Position numbers and translations under genes: made by a program. This document shows, piece after piece, positions 56,668 through 64,000 of a DNA stretch of 64,000 nt. Within the stretch, counting starts at the first letter, position 1; each line of letters starts with the position of its first letter. The notes under the pieces were generated by a model. It ran no database searches and was not told the origin of the DNA. It was given only the letters and a program-made list of their open reading frames with translations. This stretch comes from JBMYRH01 sp049602155 (GTDB lineage: Bacteria > Myxococcota_A > UBA9042 > PHBI01 > JBMYRH01), in NCBI GenBank assembly GCA_049602155.1, contig JBMYRH010000003.1, forward strand, positions 186,001 through 250,000, given 5' to 3'.

Positions 56668-57255
56668 TCAGGTGTTTAGATAACGGCCAAGGGCCTGCTG
56701 GAAGTTCTTACGGGCGTGAAAGAGCCGACTCATGATCGTCCCCTTTGGCACCTCAAGGATGTCCGAGAGCTCTTCATAGCTGAGCCCCTGGACTTCGCGG
56801 AGCACGAGGATCTCTCGATGGCGCTCGCTGAGGCTGTCCATCGCCTCTGCCATCTGCTCCCGAAGCTCTCTCCGGGCGTAGGCCGCTGACGGGCTCTCGA
56901 TCCCCGTAGAGGCCAAGACCGGCCCCGCGATCGCCGTGTCGTCACCTTGGGTGTAGGTGTCCTCGTAGGCCACCTCTCCCCGACGTGATGACTTGCGCTT
57001 TCGATCGATGCATAGGTTGACGATGATGCGATAAAGCCACGTGTAGAAGGCCGCTTGGCCCTTAAAACGTGGCAGCGCCTTGTAGACCTTGACGAAGGCG
57101 TCTTGAGTGACGTCCATCGCCTCGTCTTCGTTCCGAAGAATCCCGAAGGCGACGGTATAGGCCTTCCGCTGATAGCGCTCCACCAAGACCTGAAAGGCGC
57201 GGTGGTCGTTTTCAGCTGCCCGCTCGACGAGCTCTCGTTCATCGAGTTTGTCCAA
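56668..57255 (-). CDS. ECF RNA polymerase sigma factor (RpoE-type)
   Basis: Sigma region 2 is seen as RNEDEAMDVTQDAFVKVYKALPRFKG and YTWLYRIIVNLCIDRKRK, region 4 as LSERHREILVLREVQGLSYEELSDIL followed by GTIMSRLFHARKNF. There is no sigma-70 region 1 or 3, so it is of the ECF class. I chose a TTG at 57255 (LDERELVERAAEND begins three codons on) with GGGAG seven bases upstream; the longer TTG at 57306 adds 17 residues with an odd Cys-rich start. The gene is followed by its anti-sigma factor. It is transcribed divergently from the DUF4175/MoxR operon, which may be a target; that cannot be shown from sequence alone. Confidence 0.9.
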   Translation of the reverse strand: MDKLDERELVERAAENDHRAFQVLVERYQRKAYTVAFGILRNEDEAMDVTQDAFVKVYKALPRFKGQAAFYTWLYRIIVNLCIDRKRKSSRRGEVAYEDTYTQGDDTAIAGPVLASTGIESPSAAYARRELREQMAEAMDSLSERHREILVLREVQGLSYEELSDILEVPKGTIMSRLFHARKNFQQALGRYLNT

Positions 57256-57459
57256 CAAGGTGCTCCCATAACAGGCGGTAGACGCGGCCACGCATGAAAT
57301 ATTCAAAGATTATTTCGAGGCGCTCGGCCCCCATAGGATCACACACCGACCGACCCATCAAGGGGACGCAGCGGGCGGCGTGACATCATCCATCCGTTGA
57401 CCCGTGGTCTCGCGGCCATGATGATGCGGTCATCACGGCTTTCACCTCCGTGACATTCA

Positions 57460-60400
57460 ATGACTGTGTACCCTTTCGATCGGATCACCGACACTCTTTG
57501 CGCGCTGCGACGACGGCTCAACCGTCGGGACGCTGGCGAAGCCGCGTGGGCCTCCACGCTCAGCGCCTGTGCCGGGATCGTGCTGAGCCTCTCCATCAGC
57601 CTAGCGCTGGGGCCTCACTCCGGGTACTGGGGTTGGATCCCGCTGGGCCTCGGGTTGGTCGGGATCGCGGTGGCGCAGTGGCGCTTGGCGATCCGCCCCC
57701 GCCGCGCCCGAATGACTGACGTGGCCCTCGCCCGCTGGCTTGAGCGCCGGCGGCCGGACCTCCAGTCCGGGGTGATCACCGCCGTTCAAGCACGCGCAGC
57801 CATCGACGACGCCACGCCTTGGCCGGGCCTGAATGAGGCCCTGGTCGCGAAGAGCGCAGACACCACTGTCCGTCGCTTAGAGGGCATCGACCTCGACGAC
57901 CTCGTCGATCAGAGGCGCCTGCAGCGTTGGATGCGCTGGGGCCTCATCACGCTGCTTGTCACGTGCCTCGCCACAGTCTATCGCCCAGCGCTGACGCGCC
58001 GCGCAGTGCACAACCTGCTCAACGGTCCAGCGACAGCAGGGGGGCCCGGTGACTCGATTCGCGAGGTCGACGGGCTGGTCACAGACTTGGCCATCACCCT
58101 CGAATTCCCGGCCTACCTGAACCGTCAGCGGCGCCACATCCCCAGAACTGCAGGGGACTTCTCCGCCATCATGGGGACCCGAGTGACCCTGACTGGGCAT
58201 GTCGCGGAGCCCACGATCAACCTGATGCTGGAGCTTGAGAGCGATCCTGCCGCGCGGTGGCCCGTCGAGCACAGCGACTCTGGGATCATCCGCGCTCAGC
58301 TTCAGGTCGGGACGAGCGACCGCTATCGCTTCTCTGGGGCCACCTCGGACGGTCAGCTGCTGCGAGAGCGCAACTGGAGGGTCGTGGACGCCAGGGAAGA
58401 CCAGGTGCCCTCGGTGAGGCTCCTCCTCCCCGAGCGCGACTTGGAGGTCAACCCGACTGACGAAGTCCCGATGGTCTATGAAGCCTCTGACGATCACGGG
58501 CTAGGGCCCATCGCGCTGGTCATTCAGCGACGGGATGGTGGTAATGCCGTCCGCCAGCTGGTCCGTGAGGGGAGCGGCGAACGGTCCACAAATGGCACGA
58601 CGAACCTCGAAGTCGCAGGGCTCCGGCTCCTCCCCGGAGAGACTGTCGATGTGTGGTTTGAGGCCCTGGACCAGAACAACGTGGGCTCACCTGGACGTGG
58701 CCAAAGCGCCAGTCGACGCATCACGATCTACAGCCCGGAGGCCGAGCACGCGGAGCGGTTGACCGAGCTCGGGGCCATCGTCGATGCGCTCATCCTCCTC
58801 TTAGCCGAGCGGCTTGAGAGCCCCGTCTCGAGCGCGGCGCCACCGGAGCTTGAGGTGCTGGTCGCCGTGCACGGCACCATCGCCCGCGCGACGACCCAAG
58901 TCATTCGTGGCCTGGAGACCATCGTGGGCGCGATGAGCACCGATACGCTGGCTTCGCAGTCGATGCTCGACTCGGTGCGGGCCATCTTGGACGGCTTGGG
59001 GGCGCATCATGAGCTTGAGGAAGCTCAGCTGAGGTTGTTGGACAACAGCCGCGGCGCTCAGCGGCGCCCGAAGCAAGTGCTCAAGGTGATCGCTGCGCAT
59101 AATGAGGAGGGGATCTCCATCATCGAGCAGGCTGCGTGGACCCTGAAGGGCTTGATCGAGGAGGCCAGGCAGCGGCAAGTCCTCGCGCAGGGGCGCGACC
59201 TCCTCGACGCGCAGCAGTCACTGATGAAGGAGATCGCCGCTATGAAGGCGAGCGGACAAGAGGGGCTCAGCCTAGAGGCGCGGCGCACCCTCGATGAGCT
59301 TGAGGCGACGCTGAGCCGAATGGAGCAAGAGCTCGGGAAGCTCGTCGAGCGCTCACCCTACGAAAATCAGAACCTCTCTCAAGAGCCGAGCGGCGACGAA
59401 CAAGACGTCCGCAGCCTGCGAGACCGCCTCGCGGCGGTCCGAGAATTGATGGCGCAAGGCAAGCATGACGAGGCGATGAAGCTCATGGAGGAGATCCAGC
59501 GCGAGACTCAGGAGCTGATGGCTGCACTGCAGGGCGACTTCGATCTACAAGCCCCTGAAGAGCAGACCTCGGAGGCGCTGACAGAATTCGACCTCAAGCT
59601 CGGGGAGCTCACCAATGAGCAAGCAGGCCTCACCGGTGAGACCGAGGAGGAGGAGCGACGCCTCGAGTCCGAACAACGTGAGGCGATGGAGGCCCAACTT
59701 CGGGAGGCGATGGCGGAGGCGAGAGAGCTCGCGGAGAAGCTCGAGGCCGCCGCGGACGACGTGGACACCGCGCCCCTGCACAGCACAGACCGAGAGGCCT
59801 TGGAGAAGCTCCGCGCCCGAGCGAAAGAGGCGCGGGGAGCGATCGAGGCCCTGGCTCACCAACAGGCGCGCGACGAAGCCGAGCGCATCCAGGAGGGTTC
59901 GAAGGCGCTCGACCGTGAGGTTCAGGAGAGCGAGGAGCGGACGAGTGAGCAGGCCCGTCGAGAACAACTTCAAGGGGTGCTCAACGGCCTCGGGAAGATG
60001 ACGTCGTTGGCAAATGAGCTCCGCGAAGAGCTCGACGCGATCGCCCCGAAGACCTCGCGGCCAAGCAGCGAGAGGCGCAAGGGCGCAAACCGCCTTGAGA
60101 AGCGCCAGAAGCGGCTGGAGCGTGCGGTGACCGAGCTTGAGAAGCAGCTCGAGGGCGTCGATGAGACGCTCCCCGGGCTCGGCGAATCACTGCAGCCATC
60201 GATGGAGGCCGCGAAGAAGGCGATGCGGTCAGCCTCTGATGAGCTAGGGGAGGTCAGACCGGGGGACGCTGCAGGCCATCAGCGGCGCGCCATGGATCAG
60301 CTCGGGGCGATGAAGAAGGCGATCGACAAGCGCCTCCAAGATGCATCGGGGCGGGGCGGTGGCGGCGCGGGCATTCACCGCCGAGACCAACGTGTCGAGA

Positions 60401-60528
60401 TCCCCGACGCCAACGAGCGCGGCAACCCCAAGGCCCTCCGGGACGCCCTCCTAAAGGCGATGAAGGAGCGCGCGCCCGAGCGCTATGAAGACGCCATTGA
60501 GCGCTACTACGAGGAGCTCGTCCGATGA
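57460..60528 (+). CDS. DUF4175-like membrane/coiled-coil protein (1022 aa)
   Basis: Two membrane spans near residues 28-75, a third near 157-175, then a beta-rich extracytoplasmic part (about 190-420). From about 540 to 960 the chain is a highly charged, Glu/Arg/Lys-rich coiled coil. This arrangement and its place upstream of moxR and DUF58 genes fit the DUF4175 family. The ATG at 57460 is the first good start. It overlaps the next gene by four bases. The coiled coil may reach across the periplasm; the family is thought to be an envelope-stress or assembly partner of MoxR, but this is not proven. The last 60 residues are basic. Confidence 0.75.
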   Translation: MTVYPFDRITDTLCALRRRLNRRDAGEAAWASTLSACAGIVLSLSISLALGPHSGYWGWIPLGLGLVGIAVAQWRLAIRPRRARMTDVALARWLERRRPDLQSGVITAVQARAAIDDATPWPGLNEALVAKSADTTVRRLEGIDLDDLVDQRRLQRWMRWGLITLLVTCLATVYRPALTRRAVHNLLNGPATAGGPGDSIREVDGLVTDLAITLEFPAYLNRQRRHIPRTAGDFSAIMGTRVTLTGHVAEPTINLMLELESDPAARWPVEHSDSGIIRAQLQVGTSDRYRFSGATSDGQLLRERNWRVVDAREDQVPSVRLLLPERDLEVNPTDEVPMVYEASDDHGLGPIALVIQRRDGGNAVRQLVREGSGERSTNGTTNLEVAGLRLLPGETVDVWFEALDQNNVGSPGRGQSASRRITIYSPEAEHAERLTELGAIVDALILLLAERLESPVSSAAPPELEVLVAVHGTIARATTQVIRGLETIVGAMSTDTLASQSMLDSVRAILDGLGAHHELEEAQLRLLDNSRGAQRRPKQVLKVIAAHNEEGISIIEQAAWTLKGLIEEARQRQVLAQGRDLLDAQQSLMKEIAAMKASGQEGLSLEARRTLDELEATLSRMEQELGKLVERSPYENQNLSQEPSGDEQDVRSLRDRLAAVRELMAQGKHDEAMKLMEEIQRETQELMAALQGDFDLQAPEEQTSEALTEFDLKLGELTNEQAGLTGETEEEERRLESEQREAMEAQLREAMAEARELAEKLEAAADDVDTAPLHSTDREALEKLRARAKEARGAIEALAHQQARDEAERIQEGSKALDREVQESEERTSEQARREQLQGVLNGLGKMTSLANELREELDAIAPKTSRPSSERRKGANRLEKRQKRLERAVTELEKQLEGVDETLPGLGESLQPSMEAAKKAMRSASDELGEVRPGDAAGHQRRAMDQLGAMKKAIDKRLQDASGRGGGGAGIHRRDQRVEIPDANERGNPKALRDALLKAMKERAPERYEDAIERYYEELVR

Positions 60529-62105
60529 GAACTCTCCTCGCAGCAATCCTCGTGATAGGCCTCACCGGCCCGAGCGCCGTCGCGAAGACGAACGATCCGG
60601 TCGGCGAGGCCCTGCAAGCCATGGGCTCCTGGAATATGGCCGAGGCCCGAAGGGCCGTCAGCGAGGTCGTAAAGCGCACGCCAGACACACCGGTCACCTG
60701 GCTCGTTCAAGGCCAACTGCGCTTCTTCGAGGGCCACTACGACGAGGCGACGGAGCTGCTGACTCGCGCCGCCGCCGGGCTCTCAGGGGACCGCGGCCTC
60801 GCGACGCACCTGGCCGAAGTATCGCGCGCCGTGGGCGAGGTCACCCGGGGATATGCGTCGCATACGACCTCCGGGGGGCACTTCACGATTCACTGGAAGC
60901 CTGGGATCGACGACGTGATGATCCCCTGGATGGATGAGGTCTTGGAGGCCGCCTGGGACGCGCTGACTGTGCGCTTTGGTCAAACCCCCGAGTTCCCCGT
61001 ACGAGTGGAACTCTACCCGAAGGCCGACACCTTGGCCGCCGTCACACCGCTGACCAGTGACGAGATCCGGCAGAGCGGGACGATCGCCCTGTGCAAGTAC
61101 AACCGCCTGATGATCACCTCACCGCGTGACTTGGTCTACGGGTACGGGTGGGCGGACACCCTCGCCCATGAATTTATCCACATGCTCATCACCCAGCGCA
61201 GCCGCAACACGGTGCCTATCTGGCTCCATGAAGGCCTAGCGAAGTTCTATGAGGTCGGCTGGAGAGAGGGCGCCCAACCGTCGCTCGACGTCGCCTCTAG
61301 GACCCTCTTGGCGAAGGCGCTCGCAGGAGACAGCCTCATCTCCTTCGAGGCCATGAGCCCCTCCATGGCGAAGCTCCCCAACCAAGAGGCTACGGCGACG
61401 GCCTTCGCGGAAGTGCACACGGTCATCGACTTCCTCCTGAGCCGACACGGAGAGGCGCTCCCCCGCAGCCTCACCACGATGATGGCCGCGGGCAAAAGCG
61501 ACCGGGAGACCGTCTCCAACCTGGCGGAGCTCCCTTGGGCGCGCTTTGAGGCGGCATGGAAAGGTCACCTCAAACGCCAAGGGTACAAGCGACGACAGAC
61601 CGCGTTTGATCCCCGCTTGCTCTTCAAGGGGCACGACACCGAGGCCGACGAGCTGGACCAGATCAAGGGGGAAGAGGGGCGACGTTTTGTCTGGTTAGGT
61701 GACCGCCTTACGGTGGAGGAGCGCCCTCTAGCGGCCTCCAAAGAGTATCGAAAGGCGGCCTCTGCGGTCGGAGATGCCGTCCCACTTATCCAGGCCAAGC
61801 TGGGGCGCGCCCTCCTGGCGCTGGGGAAGGTAGAGGAGGCCCAACGGGAGCTTGAGAAGACCCTGAAGCTCTACCCGGAGTACCTCTTGACCCGGCTGCT
61901 CCTCGGAGAAGCGCTGATGCGCCAAGGTGAGGCGGAGGCCGCTCGGGGGCACCTTGAAGAAGCCGCACTCATCAACCCCTTCGATCCACAGCTTCACGGT
62001 CACCTCCGAACGGTGTACGAAGCGTTGGGCGAGACGGACCGCGCGGCGCGCGCAGCGGCCGCACACGCCAAGGTCATGGCACAAGTCCCCGCGACTGGGC
62101 CATGA
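60525..62105 (+). CDS. Secreted gluzincin-type metallopeptidase with C-terminal TPRs (526 aa)
   Basis: A signal peptide (LLAAILVIGLTGPSAVA) precedes the mature protein. The zinc motif HEFIH gives H215, E216 and H219, with the third ligand E236 in WLHEGLAKFYE, so HExxH-(16)-E, a gluzincin pattern. The N-terminal 100 residues and the C-terminal 130 (AKLGRALLALGKVEEAQRELEKTLKLYP) are TPR-like helices. The ATG overlaps the preceding gene (ATGA), so it is coupled. All metal ligands are present. It may process envelope substrates of the MoxR system; substrate unknown. Confidence 0.84.
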   Translation: MRTLLAAILVIGLTGPSAVAKTNDPVGEALQAMGSWNMAEARRAVSEVVKRTPDTPVTWLVQGQLRFFEGHYDEATELLTRAAAGLSGDRGLATHLAEVSRAVGEVTRGYASHTTSGGHFTIHWKPGIDDVMIPWMDEVLEAAWDALTVRFGQTPEFPVRVELYPKADTLAAVTPLTSDEIRQSGTIALCKYNRLMITSPRDLVYGYGWADTLAHEFIHMLITQRSRNTVPIWLHEGLAKFYEVGWREGAQPSLDVASRTLLAKALAGDSLISFEAMSPSMAKLPNQEATATAFAEVHTVIDFLLSRHGEALPRSLTTMMAAGKSDRETVSNLAELPWARFEAAWKGHLKRQGYKRRQTAFDPRLLFKGHDTEADELDQIKGEEGRRFVWLGDRLTVEERPLAASKEYRKAASAVGDAVPLIQAKLGRALLALGKVEEAQRELEKTLKLYPEYLLTRLLLGEALMRQGEAEAARGHLEEAALINPFDPQLHGHLRTVYEALGETDRAARAAAAHAKVMAQVPATGP

Positions 62106-62140
62106 TGCGACCCTATCCCCCTTCGAGGAGACTCTGAACG

Positions 62141-63157
62141 ATGTCCGAGCCCGTGACAGCCCCCGCGCCTGAGCGCGACGCGATCTTAAGCGACCTGCGT
62201 GACCTCGCGGAGACACGTGACCGCCTCGTCACCGAGCTGAGAAAACGCATCATTGGCCAAGACGCTGTGATCGAATTGCTCCTCACGGCGCTGCTCTCAC
62301 GGGGTCATGGTCTCTTCATCGGCGTCCCTGGGCTCGCCAAGACGCTGCTCATCTCATCGCTCGCAGAGACACTGGGGCTGAACTTCAACCGCGTGCAGTT
62401 CACCCCGGACTTGATGCCAAGCGACATCACCGGCACCGATGTCTTAGAGGTGGACCAAGCCACCGGCAAGCGCTCTTTTGAATTCATCCCGGGGCCACTC
62501 TTTTGCCACATCTTGCTCGCGGATGAGGTCAACCGAACCCCACCGAAGACCCAAGCTGCGCTGCTCCAGGCGATGCAGGAGCTCGAGGTGACAGCGGGCG
62601 GGCGGACCCACAGCCTTGAGCCCCCCTTCTTGGTCTTCGCGACCCAAAACCCTATCGAGCAAGAGGGCACCTACCCGCTCCCGGAGGCCCAGCTCGACCG
62701 CTTCATGTTCTCGATCGCTGTGAACTACCCCACGTTTGAGGAGGAGCTTGAGATCGTCACCCGGACGACCGGTGGCCCACAAGCCATCATCGAGCGAGTC
62801 CTCGATCGCGAGACGCTGGTGCGCTACCAGCAAGCGGTGCTCTCTATCGTCGTGGCCCCCGACGTGGTCAAGCACGCCGTATCTCTCGTCGGCGCCACGC
62901 GGCCTGGCGAAGGGCGCGCACCTGAGGCCGTCGAGCGCTACGTGTCGTGGGGAGCCGGCCCCCGCGCGAGTCAGCACCTCATCTTGGGCGCCAAGGCCCG
63001 CGCCGCCCTTCATGGGCGCGCACACGCCTCGGTCGAGGACGTCAACACCCTGGCCCACGCTGTCCTGTCCCACCGAGTGCTGGTGAATTTCCAAGGCGAG
63101 GCCGAGCGAGTCAGCGCCTCTGACATCGTGGACGCCGTGCTCGCTCACGTCAGGTGA
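62141..63157 (+). CDS. MoxR-family AAA+ ATPase
   Basis: AAA+ ATPase of 338 residues. Walker A is GVPGLAKT (residues 61-68), Walker B LLADEVNR with D128 and E129, and sensor 1 in VFATQNPIEQEGTYPLPEAQLDRF; this last stretch is highly conserved in MoxR. MoxR proteins act as chaperone-like ATPases, often with DUF58 and VWA proteins. The ATG follows GAGGAG at a normal distance, 35 bases after the peptidase stop. The 3' end overlaps the DUF58 gene by four bases. Confidence 0.95.
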   Translation: MSEPVTAPAPERDAILSDLRDLAETRDRLVTELRKRIIGQDAVIELLLTALLSRGHGLFIGVPGLAKTLLISSLAETLGLNFNRVQFTPDLMPSDITGTDVLEVDQATGKRSFEFIPGPLFCHILLADEVNRTPPKTQAALLQAMQELEVTAGGRTHSLEPPFLVFATQNPIEQEGTYPLPEAQLDRFMFSIAVNYPTFEEELEIVTRTTGGPQAIIERVLDRETLVRYQQAVLSIVVAPDVVKHAVSLVGATRPGEGRAPEAVERYVSWGAGPRASQHLILGAKARAALHGRAHASVEDVNTLAHAVLSHRVLVNFQGEAERVSASDIVDAVLAHVR

Positions 63158-64000
63158 GCGGAGACACCCCCACACCCAAGGGGAGCCCACGCGCGCGCAC
63201 CGAGGGCGCGATCTCCCAGCTCTTGGACCCCCACACCTTGGCTCAGCTCAAGTCCCTGTCGCTGCGCGTCGAGCGCGTCGTGGACGGCCTCCTCCAAGGG
63301 GTCCACCGGAGCCCGCATCGCGGTCGGTCAGTCGAGTTCGCCGAGCACAAGGAGTACACCCCCGGGGACGAAACACGGCACATCGACTGGCGCGCCTTTG
63401 CGCGGCTCGACAAGGTCTATGTGAAGCGCTTCGAGCAAGAGACGAACCTCTCAGCGTGGTTCGCCATCGACGCCTCGGAGTCCATGTCATATGGCGCAAA
63501 GGGCGGGCTCACGAAGTACGACTACGCGGCCACCGTGCTCTCGAGCCTGGCCTTCCTCTTGCTCCGTCAGCAGGACGCAGTCGGGCTCGTGTCCTTCTCG
63601 GACACAGTGCGCCAAGTGGTCCCGCCTCGGAGCCAACTCTCCCACCTGAAGCGCCTCACAGACGCCCTGGAGTCCGACACACCCCATGGACTGACGCAGC
63701 TCGGTGCGGGCCTTCAGCGCGTCGCTGAGACGGCCTCAAAGCGCGGCATGGTCTTCGTGTTCTCTGACTTCTTCGGTGACACGGAGGAGGCGTTAGTGCT
63801 CCTGCGACGCCTGGTCAGCAAGGGGCACGTCGTCATCGCGTTCCACGTCCTAGACGGTGATGAGTTGAGCTTCCCCTTTGAGGGCGTGGTTCACTTCGAG
63901 GGGCTGGAGCGTCGCGAGCGGCTGTTGGCGGAACCTCGACTGGTCCGGGACCGGTACCTGGCGGCGATGGAGGCCCATCAGGCCGTGGTACGAAAGGGGT
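63154..64000 (+). CDS. DUF58 domain protein, partial at the right edge
   Basis: The GTG at 63154 overlaps the moxR stop (GTGA). The frame stays open to the end of the window, so at least 282 residues are visible and the C-terminus is missing. The DUF58 signature is seen at YTPGDETRHIDWRAF (residues about 67-81), and a VWA/MIDAS-like site D-A-S-E-S-M near residue 107, probably binding a divalent metal. The product is the usual partner of MoxR. No membrane segment is visible in the part seen. The short distance and overlap show operon membership. Confidence 0.9.
   Translation, partial: MSGDTPTPKGSPRARTEGAISQLLDPHTLAQLKSLSLRVERVVDGLLQGVHRSPHRGRSVEFAEHKEYTPGDETRHIDWRAFARLDKVYVKRFEQETNLSAWFAIDASESMSYGAKGGLTKYDYAATVLSSLAFLLLRQQDAVGLVSFSDTVRQVVPPRSQLSHLKRLTDALESDTPHGLTQLGAGLQRVAETASKRGMVFVFSDFFGDTEEALVLLRRLVSKGHVVIAFHVLDGDELSFPFEGVVHFEGLERRERLLAEPRLVRDRYLAAMEAHQAVVRKG

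Overview
The window is a GC-rich bacterial chromosome segment with no rRNA, tRNA, insertion sequence, phage or CRISPR that I can see. The gene content suggests a Myxococcota-type (former deltaproteobacterial) organism: PEGA-domain Ser/Thr kinases, large Cys-rich lipoproteins with MopE-like DxDxDG motifs, a long zinc-ribbon/TPR protein, SelB and a sigma-54 activator. The assignment is inference from gene style, not from a marker gene. About 42 genes are supported, many in short operons whose stop and start codons overlap by 4 bases.

Layout. 1-16.8 kb: the 3' end of a PBP4-type peptidase; a 1219-residue zinc-ribbon/TPR membrane protein with an in-frame G11 tract; selB; a small orphan gene; a sigma-54 activator; a membrane protein; a structured leader with partial tmRNA resemblance; rsfS-rlmH; a patatin; a Na+/H+ antiporter-family protein; and a PEGA kinase coupled to a PEGA partner. 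17-35 kb: three Cys-rich surface lipoproteins (1359, 2026 and about 624 residues) surround a two-gene operon for a double 2-hydroxyacyl-CoA dehydratase activase and its dehydratase-like partner. The third lipoprotein carries nine tandem Notch/LNR-like modules. 35-41 kb: a five-gene, translationally coupled operon (nucleotidyltransferase, radical SAM/SPASM protein, UDP-galactopyranose mutase, two paralogous membrane beta-propellers) that looks like an undescribed glycan or envelope locus. 41-50.4 kb: a queuosine-precursor transporter, a DUF2505-type protein, a DprE1/DprE2-like epimerase pair, a PEGA/TPR protein, a jacalin-like secreted protein and two lipoproteins. 50.5-64 kb: a second PEGA kinase, a SUMF1 lipoprotein with a PEGA/TPR partner, an ECF sigma/anti-sigma/secreted protein operon, and a divergent operon of a 1022-residue DUF4175-like coiled-coil protein, a gluzincin peptidase with C-terminal repeats, MoxR and a DUF58 protein that runs off the window.

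Several promoters share one form, TTGAC(A)-N16-18-TAGAC(T). Three lipoprotein genes have it placed so that transcription should start at or within a base or so of the start codon, which predicts leaderless mRNAs. Much of the window serves the cell envelope: surface lipoproteins, sugar-nucleotide enzymes, PEGA signalling and a MoxR/DUF58 chaperone-like system.
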